From contig CAJUMT010000223.1 of the NCBI GenBank assembly GCA_910587495.1, positions 1 to 5,060 of the forward strand: DNA of 5,060 bases, read 5' to 3'. A program made the translations under genes and the position numbers. Each line of letters starts with the position of its first letter. The stretch's first letter is position 1. The notes below the pieces were generated by a model. That model was given only the letters and a program-made list of their open reading frames with translations, had not been told where the DNA came from and searched no databases. Of this stretch, positions 1 through 5,060 are shown piece by piece. The DNA is from an uncultured Lachnospiraceae bacterium (GTDB lineage Bacteria; Bacillota_A; Clostridia; Lachnospirales; Lachnospiraceae).

Positions 1-47
1 CATAAATCCATATGGAAGAGTTATTTTTTTGATAGAACTTTTTACTC

Positions 48-1475
48 TCAAGTAAGCATAGTATCCAGTCTATTATAAAGATATTCTGCTGGAGAACCAC
101 CATGTAATTTTTCATTCAACAGTTCTACTAAATCCTTATTTGAAATGCTGATAATCAATTTCCCATTCTCTCTCAACGTCCCTTTAATTGCCTTTTTAGC
201 ATTTTTATCTTCCCCATAACATGAAATTATTATCGCAACACATCTAAGAGCTTTCGCATACAAATATTTGTCCGTAGTATATATTTCTTTTTGTGTTATT
301 GACTCTGAATAATTCTTAAATTCAAAAATAATATATTTAGACCGAAAATATTCTTCAATAAATTTCCAAAATCCCTCTTTTATATCATCCTTAATTTTAC
401 ATATTAAATCAAACCTATATAAATCCTCATTCGATTTCTGCTGTTCATTCCACAATGCTAAATCTGCTGCAAAAAGAATATTCAAAACCTTAGTGCATAG
501 GTTTTCATATTCAGAACTTTTTCTTGCTTTCGGTTCCCAGTCCTGTATCTCCGTTATTAATGATTCAATAATTTCATAATCGTTCAGCTTTTCAACTGTA
601 TCTACATTTTCATCCTGAACCCCTACCCCCATTAACTTTAATAAATCTATAGGCTCCTTAGGCTCAATATCCTCCGTAGAATACTCTAAAATTGAAAGCA
701 GTTGAGATTTTAAAACTTCATCAAATTGTACTATATACAGCAGATTTCTAATATCTACAACTAAAATATCTGTTTTATGCTTGATTATTTCCCATGCCTG
801 GGAAGACAACTCATTTGCTACCACCAATACATATTTTGAATTATATGTATCTTCCAGCATAGATGCAGATGCCAATGCGTTGGTGATTGTAGACGCACTG
901 ATTACCCTCTGCCTAACTGCTTTTGCTTCAATATAAAGTCTGACATTTCCTTTTTCTGCCAAAATATCATAATACTCATCCCTATTAGACATTTTAGTCA
1001 AACAGCCATAACCTCTAAAAATTTCACCCACAATGTATTCAAACTGATACCCCCTAAGAGGATACCTGTATCCATACCTGGAAATTTCATCAATTATACA
1101 ATGAACTAACTCATTTTCATCATCCCATAATGTAACTGTTCTATTTCCAAATCTTTTTTGAACATCTCCACGAAATAATTCTCTTTTTATAAACACAAAT
1201 ACCGTTTTTCCGGTTTTTAATGCAATATCGTATTCCCAAATAGAATTTTCAAGAAATTTTTCCGCTACAACAAACACAAAGCAATCACACTTCTCAATCT
1301 GTTCGTTGAAATATCCAACTATATTATTACTAACATTTACAGAATGAACATCTGTAAATATATCAAATCCCAGTTCATTTAGCTTTTTACTGACCAAAGC
1401 AATTTTCTCATAATCTTTAAAAGTATAGCTTAAAAACACCTTTCTCTTAAATTTACTAAATCCAGTCCTATTCAT
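48..1475 (-). CDS. TIR-domain protein with two PD-(D/E)XK nuclease-like domains; candidate defence effector
   Basis: The 475-residue protein reads as three modules. Residues 11-135 form a TIR domain: the first strand is VFLSY (13-17), FDIFTD follows at 38-42, and hydrophobic FVFVV lies at 66-70. The segment W80-E81...A85-L86...G89-K90 matches the usual TIR pattern E-x3-A-L-x2-G-K, making Glu81 the likely NADase-type catalytic residue. Residues 140-250 resemble an Mrr-like nuclease: an FE motif (145-146), Asp170, then IEAK with Glu183 and Lys185. Residues 320-450 give a second such core: YEN (323-325), R354-x-D356, then FEFKN with Glu385 and Lys387. Bacterial TIR domains commonly hydrolyse NAD+ or make nucleotide signals in anti-phage systems, and Mrr-like domains cut DNA; the defence role here is inferred. 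The gene is much more AT-rich than its neighbours, suggesting acquisition. The ATG is the only in-frame start after an upstream TAA, and its ribosome-binding site is weak (GGGG about 8 bases upstream). No signal peptide or membrane segment is evident. Confidence 0.85.
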   Translation of the reverse strand: MNRTGFSKFKRKVFLSYTFKDYEKIALVSKKLNELGFDIFTDVHSVNVSNNIVGYFNEQIEKCDCFVFVVAEKFLENSIWEYDIALKTGKTVFVFIKRELFRGDVQKRFGNRTVTLWDDENELVHCIIDEISRYGYRYPLRGYQFEYIVGEIFRGYGCLTKMSNRDEYYDILAEKGNVRLYIEAKAVRQRVISASTITNALASASMLEDTYNSKYVLVVANELSSQAWEIIKHKTDILVVDIRNLLYIVQFDEVLKSQLLSILEYSTEDIEPKEPIDLLKLMGVGVQDENVDTVEKLNDYEIIESLITEIQDWEPKARKSSEYENLCTKVLNILFAADLALWNEQQKSNEDLYRFDLICKIKDDIKEGFWKFIEEYFRSKYIIFEFKNYSESITQKEIYTTDKYLYAKALRCVAIIISCYGEDKNAKKAIKGTLRENGKLIISISNKDLVELLNEKLHGGSPAEYLYNRLDTMLT

Positions 1476-1516
1476 CTTTCTAACCCCATTCTCATCTTAA
1501 ATCGCCCAAATAAATA

Positions 1517-1547
1517 TGAGCCACAGATTCTATCTATCCATGGCTCA
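1517..1547. repeat. Inverted repeat TGAGCCA-N17-TGGCTCA
   Basis: Two perfect 7-base arms (1517-1523 and 1541-1547) lie in the spacer between the recombinase remnant and the TIR gene. With a 17-base loop and no strong U-run after it on the minus strand, it would be a poor terminator. Because it sits directly downstream of a -10-like sequence for the TIR gene, it could instead be an operator or a 5'-leader hairpin. Confidence 0.4.
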
Positions 1548-1556
1548 ATTTTACCA
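1548..1556 (-). promoter_or_regulatory. Candidate extended -10 promoter (TGGTAAAAT) for the TIR gene
   Basis: On the minus strand TGG-TAAAAT fits the extended -10 form TGnTATAAT with two differences in the hexamer. No good -35 is seen 16-18 bases upstream, only T-rich sequence. It lies about 73 bases before the TIR gene's ATG. This is a pattern match only. Confidence 0.3.
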
Positions 1557-1583
1557 CTACTTTCCCAAAATTAAAACTATCTT

Positions 1584-2033
1584 TCATACAGAGTATTCAA
1601 CCTTAAACGGACTCCGCACCTTCCACACAATCTCCACTGTATCTTCCCCATAAACAACCACCTTATCAATCAGCACCTTCAACCTGTCCTTATCAAAAAC
1701 CTCCAGCTCGGAAAGCCCGTTCAATTCTTCGTCCGATATTTCCTCCGGACCGGAGACCTCCTGCATCCGGTCCAGTTCCGCCTGCGCCCCACGCCTGGCC
1801 CGCTCCAATTCCTCCATCCGAACCCTGCCCTTTTCAATCCTCTCCATATATTCCTCCCGGCTGACCTCCCCGGCTTTATACCACTCATACAGGCGCATCT
1901 TCGTCCCTTTCCACTGCGCCAACTCCCTTGTACTGTCAGCAATCACCGCATCAAGCTCCGATGCCTTATTACTGTTAATAACTTCATGAGCTGTCACAGA
2001 TTTAACCTCATTCACTGTCTCAAACTTTCCCAT
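1584..2033 (-). pseudogene. C-terminal remnant of a large serine recombinase
   Basis: The 149-residue frame resembles only the last part of large serine recombinases (CcrB/TndX-type). A charged helical, probably coiled-coil segment runs from about residue 25 to 92, with WKGTKMRLYEWYKAGEVSREEY at 41-62. It is followed by the tail FDKDRLKVLIDKVVVYG (113-129) and VEIVWKVRSPF (133-143), the usual end of these proteins. Family members are normally about 450-600 residues; the N-terminal resolvase domain with its catalytic serine, the recombinase domain and the zinc ribbon are all missing. An in-frame TAG lies six codons before the ATG (2049-2051), so the frame does not extend upstream. The only Shine-Dalgarno-like sequence (AGG) is three bases from the ATG, too close to be convincing. 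It is therefore best read as a deletion remnant that cannot catalyse recombination. A translated stand-alone DNA-binding fragment is possible but less likely. Confidence 0.75.
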
Positions 2034-2052
2034 TTTCCTGACATACAGCTAA

Positions 2053-2064
2053 TTGTATATACAA
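2053..2064. repeat. Perfect 12-bp palindrome TTGTATATACAA
   Basis: This uninterrupted AT-rich palindrome lies 20 bases upstream of the recombinase remnant's first ATG. It could be an operator half-site pair, a relic of a recombination core, or chance in AT-rich DNA. No second copy was seen in the window. Confidence 0.35.
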
Positions 2065-2097
2065 CTGTTCATTTCTGGCATATATCAACCATTCAGG

Positions 2098-2286
2098 CTA
2101 CATTTTCCATACCTCCGTCTGGAACTTTCTGTCAATTCTCGATGCCACAGTTCTGATCCATTCCCAGAATTGTTCCTCATTCCTGCATAATTCACACAAC
2201 AAGGCCGCCCGGAACTCTCCGGACGGCCTTTTCCCGCCTTCTGTTTTAAATTGTCTGTTCTTTCCGCACACTTCGCCTAATATCAT
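2098..2286 (-). other. Doubtful 62-residue reading frame, possibly a relic C-terminus
   Basis: The frame begins at an ATG with no Shine-Dalgarno sequence, and its middle is encoded by the GC-rich hairpin at 2201-2230, so the full frame is unlikely to be a gene. The last half (CELCRNEEQFWEWIRTVASR at 31-50, then IDRKF) nevertheless looks protein-like: charged, amphipathic and with two tryptophans. It may be the C-terminal remnant of a gene disrupted by the neighbouring insertion sequence. I do not recognise the family. Confidence 0.2.
2201..2230 (-). terminator. GC-rich hairpin, probable terminator of the IS operon
   Basis: Arms at 2201-2212 and 2219-2230 flank a 6-base loop. On the minus-strand RNA all 12 positions pair, one as U-G; on the plus strand that position is a C-A mismatch. 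The asymmetry favours function for minus-strand transcription. It lies about 79 bases past the stop of the last IS gene. The following sequence (GTTGTGTG) is only moderately T-rich, so termination may be incomplete; the plus direction has a TTTT run and could also use it. Confidence 0.55.
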
Positions 2287-2301
2287 TTTTGCGAATAGTC
2301 A
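2286..2301 (+). repeat. Candidate IS end motif, downstream side
   Basis: TTTTTGCGAATAGTCA reads inward toward the operon, 8 bases past the stop of the 116-residue gene. It shares TTTTG-N6-GTCA with the inverted motif at 4903-4918 (9 of 16 positions identical). Transposases of the Mu/Tn7-like kind bind related sites at both ends, so this may be a transposase site. The exact tip and target duplication were not identified. Confidence 0.3.
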
Positions 2302-2308
2302 AATACTG

Positions 2309-2659
2309 TTACAGCCAGTCTGTGCCTAAATATTCAGATAATGCTTTCAGGGCATATGCTGTTGTTACTGCATCTGCTTCCTGCATATGTGCTGACAGCC
2401 TCTGCTTATTCCAAAATATGTCCGAAAATCTGCTCAGCGGGCATCCCACGTTTATATCAGGAATACAGATATACTGTCCACTCATATATTTTCCAGCTAT
2501 GCCGTTCATACAGCTGCTTCTCCCATAAATAATAAACTCCACCATGCTTACGCTGCGCCTGGTTATTTTTATTTCCCCGCTCCATCTCCTTTCATCCGGC
2601 TCCCATTTCGCAGGGCCTGTACACAGAAACAGGATGCCTCCTGCTGGCCCGCCGCTCAT
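2309..2659 (-). CDS. Small uncharacterised protein, third gene of the IS operon
   Basis: This 116-residue protein belongs to no family I recognise. Its ATG overlaps the ATPase stop as ATGA, and a GGAGG sits six bases upstream inside the ATPase's last codons. This is the layout of translational coupling, which argues strongly that it is a real gene. After a glycine- and tryptophan-containing N-terminus, the best-formed part is residues 38-116. There VEFIIYGR (40-47) looks like a beta strand, YICIPDINVGC (63-73) like a second extended segment, and FSDIFWNKQRLSAHMQEADA (78-97) through ALKALSEYLG (103-112) like two helices. Four cysteines (13, 50, 65, 73) do not form a recognisable zinc-ribbon spacing. 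It is far smaller than TniQ/TnsD target-selection proteins. Its place in the operon suggests an accessory role in transposition, but no function can be assigned. Confidence 0.7.
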   Translation of the reverse strand: MSGGPAGGILFLCTGPAKWEPDERRWSGEIKITRRSVSMVEFIIYGRSSCMNGIAGKYMSGQYICIPDINVGCPLSRFSDIFWNKQRLSAHMQEADAVTTAYALKALSEYLGTDWL

Positions 2660-3471
2660 TCCATGCCTCCAAGCATCTCATGGTCCGCAACGAACCTTAC
2701 CATATGTTCATCCGCTAAACGTTTCTGCTGCTGGTATGCATACAGCAGGGTCTTTTCACAGACGCGGTTGATCATCCTTGGTATGCCTGTTGAGATCTTA
2801 TATACCTCGTCCTCCGCCCCGCTGGTAAACAGCTCCTGCTTTACCCCTGCATATGCCAGGTGCGCTGCTATATATTTCCCTGTCTCTGCACGGTCAAGCC
2901 TGCCCAGAACGATGTTCATGTCAATCCTCTGGCGTATGGCTGTATAAGCCTGCAGCCTCAGCTTCTGCTCCCACAGCTCCGTCTGTCCAACAAGCACCAG
3001 CGACATCGGGCTGCTGGAATCAAATTTATAATTCAGCAGGAAGCGCAGCTCCTCCAGCATGTCCTTACCTAAAAGGTGCGCCTCATCCAGCACGCAGACA
3101 ACTTTCTTTTTCTGTTCCGCACAGACTGACCCCATCTCTTTCTGCAGCAGCCGTTTGGAATCCCCGCTGAAAAAATGCGCCTCAAGGCCCAGCTGCCCTA
3201 AAAGCCCCGCATACAGCCACCGAGGCGTCAATTTCGAATCCGAAAGGTACAAAAGCAGGTATTTTTCCCTGCCAAGCCTCCCGTCCGGCATCCGTATCAG
3301 CGTGGACTTGCCGCATCCTGGATTCGCCGTCACGACCGCGAACATCTGACGGTCCACAACATAAACAAGCCTCCCCAGGGCGTTTTCTATCTTTGGCGAT
3401 GTATAAAGCCTCTCCACCGGTATATCCCTGGTGAACGGCGCATGCTCCATTTCAAAAAAAGTCTCATACAT
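2656..3471 (-). CDS. ExeA/TniB-like AAA+ ATPase of the insertion sequence
   Basis: The 271-residue protein begins MYETFF...PF, the typical opening of the ExeA-like family. The Walker A motif is ANPGCGKST (49-57, Lys55), with alanine where the first glycine usually stands. Walker B is VVCVLDEAH (124-132, Asp129-Glu130), sensor 1 is LVLVGQTEL (158-166), the arginine-rich stretch is IRQRID (179-184), and GIPRMIN (229-235) is the sensor-2 region. By analogy with MuB and TniB it should bind ATP and DNA, choose or mark the target, and stimulate the transposase; this is inferred. The frame is open for 27 more codons upstream, but I place the start at 3471. AAAGGAGG stands about nine bases before that ATG, and the family's N-terminus begins there. 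The start overlaps the transposase stop by 8 bases (ATGTATGA), and the stop overlaps the next gene's ATG, so all three should be co-translated. Confidence 0.88.
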   Translation of the reverse strand: MYETFFEMEHAPFTRDIPVERLYTSPKIENALGRLVYVVDRQMFAVVTANPGCGKSTLIRMPDGRLGREKYLLLYLSDSKLTPRWLYAGLLGQLGLEAHFFSGDSKRLLQKEMGSVCAEQKKKVVCVLDEAHLLGKDMLEELRFLLNYKFDSSSPMSLVLVGQTELWEQKLRLQAYTAIRQRIDMNIVLGRLDRAETGKYIAAHLAYAGVKQELFTSGAEDEVYKISTGIPRMINRVCEKTLLYAYQQQKRLADEHMVRFVADHEMLGGME

Positions 3472-4858
3472 TTTGGCCGCCCTCCTTTCCGTAATCCTCA
3501 AAAGACAGGACTTGCGCCATCTGGCGGTGGTCTTCCCTGTATTTTTTCTCAAGGGCGTCCAGCAGCCTTGACGTCTCAGGGATGCTTCCCGTCATTCCCA
3601 TAGGCACAGGCGGAACCTTTGACGCATAGGCGCCTATCTCTATCCGGTGCGCAGCCACCGACTCCGTCCCTTTACAGCAAACCATGATGGTCTGCGTATT
3701 CATTGGGTCATATGCAATTTCAGCCTCCAGGTTTGCCAGGGCCGCGCCTGCCTCATATCTGGCGCATTCAAAAGAAAAACACCCCGCTTCATCAATCTTG
3801 CGCGTTTCCCTGTGCAGGAATGCATCCGCCACTACAGACACATCTATAAATATAAGGCCCCTCGCATCCCTCATCCATTCCTGCTCCGGCGTGATCCCGC
3901 ATGCCGGGACCTTTGCGCCATAAGATTCATAATACTCCCGGATCCCCGCATGAGCCTCTTTCTGGTATTCCTGTTCCAAAAAAACCTTCCATCTACTGTT
4001 CAGTTCTTTCACAGAATGCACATGCGCCACACGGATCTCTGCTATAAACTGGTCAACTTTCTGGTGGAATTTTTCAATTTTTCCCTTCGATTGGCACGCA
4101 CCTGGCTTTGCATGGACAATACGGATCCCCAGTTTCGCACACGCCTTCCCAAGATGTGAAGCTGTATACTGCACCCCATGGTCCAGATACGCACAGTCAA
4201 ACTTTCCCGCCTTTAAGACTGCCTTATGGAATGTGTCCTCCACAATCTCCTGCCTCTGGTTATCATAAAACTCTGACTGCACGATATACCTGGAATGGTC
4301 ATCGATCAATGATGGCAAATACGTTTTTATCCATTCCCCGTCCGTTGTCCGTATGTCCGGTCCATATTTAATGTCACCCTGCAGGAGTTCCATCCTGTGC
4401 GGACGGCAGAACCGCCTGGAAGACGTCTCACGTTTTTCTGCATACCGCTTCATTTGCTTCTTCCCAAGCCCCGCTTCGTACAGATGCCTCTGCATTGTGG
4501 ACTGTTTCAAAACCCCTGGCGCCACCCATCCTTCCAGCTCCAGAATCTTTATGATCTGGCGCACGCTGCGCTTTGGAACTTCCCGTTTCAGCTGCATTGC
4601 CTGCTCCATCACCTCATCAAAGTTATCCGGCAGCCTCTGCATCCTCTTCTTTGTCCGGCTCATTGGGCGCAGCCCTTCAAAGCCGTTGTCCCGATACCCT
4701 GCCTCATACCGGTAAAGGCTCCTTTTGGATATGCCGTTTTTTTCGGCGGCTTCTTCCCGCATCTGCCGCCTTTTCCCTTCATCCAGCAGCGGCGCTATCA
4801 TACGGTACCTTTTCAGCGCTTCCTCATCCTGCCACTTTTTGATTTCTTTTTTCTGCAT
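3464..4858 (-). CDS. DDE transposase (rve integrase core, Mu/IS481-like)
   Basis: The 464-residue protein starts with a helix-turn-helix region (about 32-64, including ISKRSLYRYEAGYRDNGFEG) and a second DNA-binding helical region (about 95-130). The RNase H-like catalytic core follows, with Asp162 (QGDIKYGP), Asp226 (YLDHGVQYT) and Glu262 (SKGKIEKFHQKV). The last two are separated by exactly 35 residues, the classic D-D(35)-E spacing. The C-terminal part (about 355-410) resembles the Mu-type small beta-barrel domain, containing FSFECARYEAG and IAYDP. It would cut and join the element's ends in cooperation with the ATPase encoded just downstream. The frame also allows an upstream GTG at 4891 and an ATG at 4864. 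The ATG at 4858 is chosen because AGGAGG stands eight bases before it; the other ATG is only two to three bases from that site. No break or missing catalytic residue is seen, so the enzyme looks functional. Confidence 0.9.
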   Translation of the reverse strand: MQKKEIKKWQDEEALKRYRMIAPLLDEGKRRQMREEAAEKNGISKRSLYRYEAGYRDNGFEGLRPMSRTKKRMQRLPDNFDEVMEQAMQLKREVPKRSVRQIIKILELEGWVAPGVLKQSTMQRHLYEAGLGKKQMKRYAEKRETSSRRFCRPHRMELLQGDIKYGPDIRTTDGEWIKTYLPSLIDDHSRYIVQSEFYDNQRQEIVEDTFHKAVLKAGKFDCAYLDHGVQYTASHLGKACAKLGIRIVHAKPGACQSKGKIEKFHQKVDQFIAEIRVAHVHSVKELNSRWKVFLEQEYQKEAHAGIREYYESYGAKVPACGITPEQEWMRDARGLIFIDVSVVADAFLHRETRKIDEAGCFSFECARYEAGAALANLEAEIAYDPMNTQTIMVCCKGTESVAAHRIEIGAYASKVPPVPMGMTGSIPETSRLLDALEKKYREDHRQMAQVLSFEDYGKEGGQNV

Positions 4859-4866
4859 ATGCATTA

Positions 4867-4874
4867 CCTCCTTC
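4867..4874 (-). promoter_or_regulatory. Strong ribosome-binding site of the transposase
   Basis: On the minus strand AAGGAGGT complements the 16S rRNA 3' end almost fully. Its spacing of about eight bases singles out the ATG at 4858 over the ATG at 4864 and the GTG at 4891. Confidence 0.75.
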
Positions 4875-4882
4875 TGGAGATA

Positions 4883-4888
4883 ACTATA
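4883..4888 (-). promoter_or_regulatory. Candidate -10 (TATAGT) for the IS operon
   Basis: TATAGT differs from TATAAT at one position and would give a leader of about 20 bases before the transposase start. No convincing -35 is found at 16-18 bases. A TTGTTC lies 21 bases upstream, which is too far for a standard promoter. The assignment is weak. Confidence 0.25.
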
Positions 4889-4902
4889 CACTTAAAAAAA
4901 GA

Positions 4903-4918
4903 TGACAGCGAACAAAAG
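4903..4918 (-). repeat. Candidate IS end motif, upstream side
   Basis: Read on the minus strand toward the transposase, CTTTTGTTCGCTGTCA shares TTTTG-N6-GTCA with the inverted motif at 2286-2301. It lies 44 bases before the transposase start. The pair brackets the operon as subterminal transposase sites would, but identity is only 9 of 16. Confidence 0.3.
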
Positions 4919-4930
4919 CAGGTGCACAAG

Positions 4931-5060
4931 TCAGGCCGTCTGCGGGTACGGCTCTAACCGCCCTCCTGAATTATATATAAACCTGGCAGCCGCCTTCAGC
5001 CAGCCGGGGCTTATCCTCTTTTTCAGTTCCTCCAGCAAAGAACCCATGGATTTTAGGAAC
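4931..5060 (-). CDS. 3' end of an unrecognised gene running off the window
   Basis: A minus-strand frame is open from the window edge to a TGA at 4931-4933. The visible part is about 42 residues: a lysine- and leucine-rich amphipathic helical stretch (SLLEELKKRISPGWLKAAAR) followed by FIYNSGG and a short tail. An internal ATG at 5047 could start a 38-residue peptide, but no Shine-Dalgarno sequence precedes it, so a C-terminus of a longer protein is more likely. A second frame is also open from the edge for about 29 residues, so the frame choice is not certain. The stop lies only about 13 bases from the candidate IS end, so the gene may have been cut by the insertion and may end in IS-derived codons. 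Confidence 0.35.
   Translation of the reverse strand, partial: FLKSMGSLLEELKKRISPGWLKAAARFIYNSGGRLEPYPQTA

Larger units (their letters stand above)
2286..4918 (-). mobile_element. Three-gene insertion sequence with DDE transposase and ExeA-like ATPase
   Basis: A minus-strand operon of transposase, AAA+ ATPase and a small unknown protein forms a self-contained transposition module. The bounds given are those of the candidate end motifs and are approximate. The pairing of an rve-type D-D(35)-E transposase with a target-selection ATPase follows the logic of MuA/MuB and TniA/TniB. All three frames are open and have good ribosome-binding sites, so the element looks intact. It is visibly richer in GC than the TIR gene at the other end of the window. 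Confidence 0.7.

Noticed and set aside
1..47. Possible start of a gene downstream of the TIR gene, including the TCCATATGGA palindrome at 7-16
   Set aside because: An ATG occurs near the edge on the minus strand but has no ribosome-binding site and only three codons remain in the window.
1721..1942. 73-codon minus-strand frame inside the recombinase remnant
   Set aside because: It is an out-of-frame, Arg/Gly/Trp-rich shadow of a frame that matches a known family.
3472..3552. Upstream 27-codon extension of the ATPase
   Set aside because: It lies inside the transposase gene, lacks a ribosome-binding site at its ATG and does not resemble the family N-terminus, whereas the inner ATG has an ideal GGAGG.
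2200..4945. Similarity between the GCGGCCTTGTTGTGTG region near 2195-2210 and the CGGCCTGACTTGTGC region near 4924-4938 (minus strand) as a target duplication
   Set aside because: The match is short and gapped and lies in a GC-rich hairpin on one side. Both are in direct orientation, but they do not give an exact 3-9 bp duplication abutting defined ends.
2289..4957. Many plus-strand open frames of 60-186 codons across the IS
   Set aside because: They lie antisense to the transposase, ATPase and small protein genes, lack convincing ribosome-binding sites, and have low-complexity Ser/Pro/His/Cys-rich translations typical of the opposite strand of GC-richer coding DNA.
4931..4969. TCAGG...CCTGA with inner GCGG...CCGC dyad
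   Set aside because: The arms are short with uneven internal loops and no T-run, so neither a terminator nor an IS tip can be supported.
1..5060. CRISPR array, tRNA or rRNA
   Set aside because: No regularly spaced direct repeats, cloverleaf-like sequence or rRNA-like stretch was seen on either strand.

Overview
The window looks like accessory DNA from a low-to-mid GC Bacillota genome, most likely a gut Clostridia/Lachnospiraceae-type organism. This is inferred from strong GGAGG ribosome-binding sites, a large-serine-recombinase C-terminus of the kind common in that group, and an insertion sequence pairing a DDE transposase with an ExeA-like ATPase. No housekeeping gene is present, so the assignment is tentative. 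Every gene I accept is on the minus strand, so the transcriptional order runs from high to low coordinates.

Right edge to about 4920: the 3' end of an unrecognised gene that runs off the window. From about 4918 to 2286: a compact insertion sequence with a tightly coupled three-gene operon. The transposase has a clear D-D(35)-E triad and overlaps the ATPase gene by 8 bases (ATGTATGA). The ATPase gene overlaps a third, unrecognised 116-residue gene by ATGA. Each downstream start has its own well-spaced GGAGG. Imperfect inverted motifs (TTTTG-N6-GTCA) flank the operon and are candidate transposase sites. From 2286 to 2034: an intergenic stretch with a GC-rich hairpin that is better paired on the operon's RNA, a doubtful 62-residue reading frame across it, and a 12-bp palindrome.

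From 2033 to 1584: a 149-residue remnant of a large serine recombinase. It keeps only the coiled-coil and C-terminal tail and has no catalytic domain. From 1475 to 48: the most interesting gene, a markedly AT-rich 475-residue protein. It has an N-terminal TIR domain followed by what read as two separate PD-(D/E)XK nuclease-like cores. It is a good candidate for a single-gene anti-phage or anti-plasmid effector. The short spacer in front of it carries an inverted repeat beside an extended -10 promoter candidate.

Taken together, the window is a mobile-element junction: a recombinase relic and an intact-looking IS beside a horizontally acquired defence-type cargo gene. The TIR gene does not appear to depend on its neighbours for function. 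The IS genes form a self-contained transposition module.
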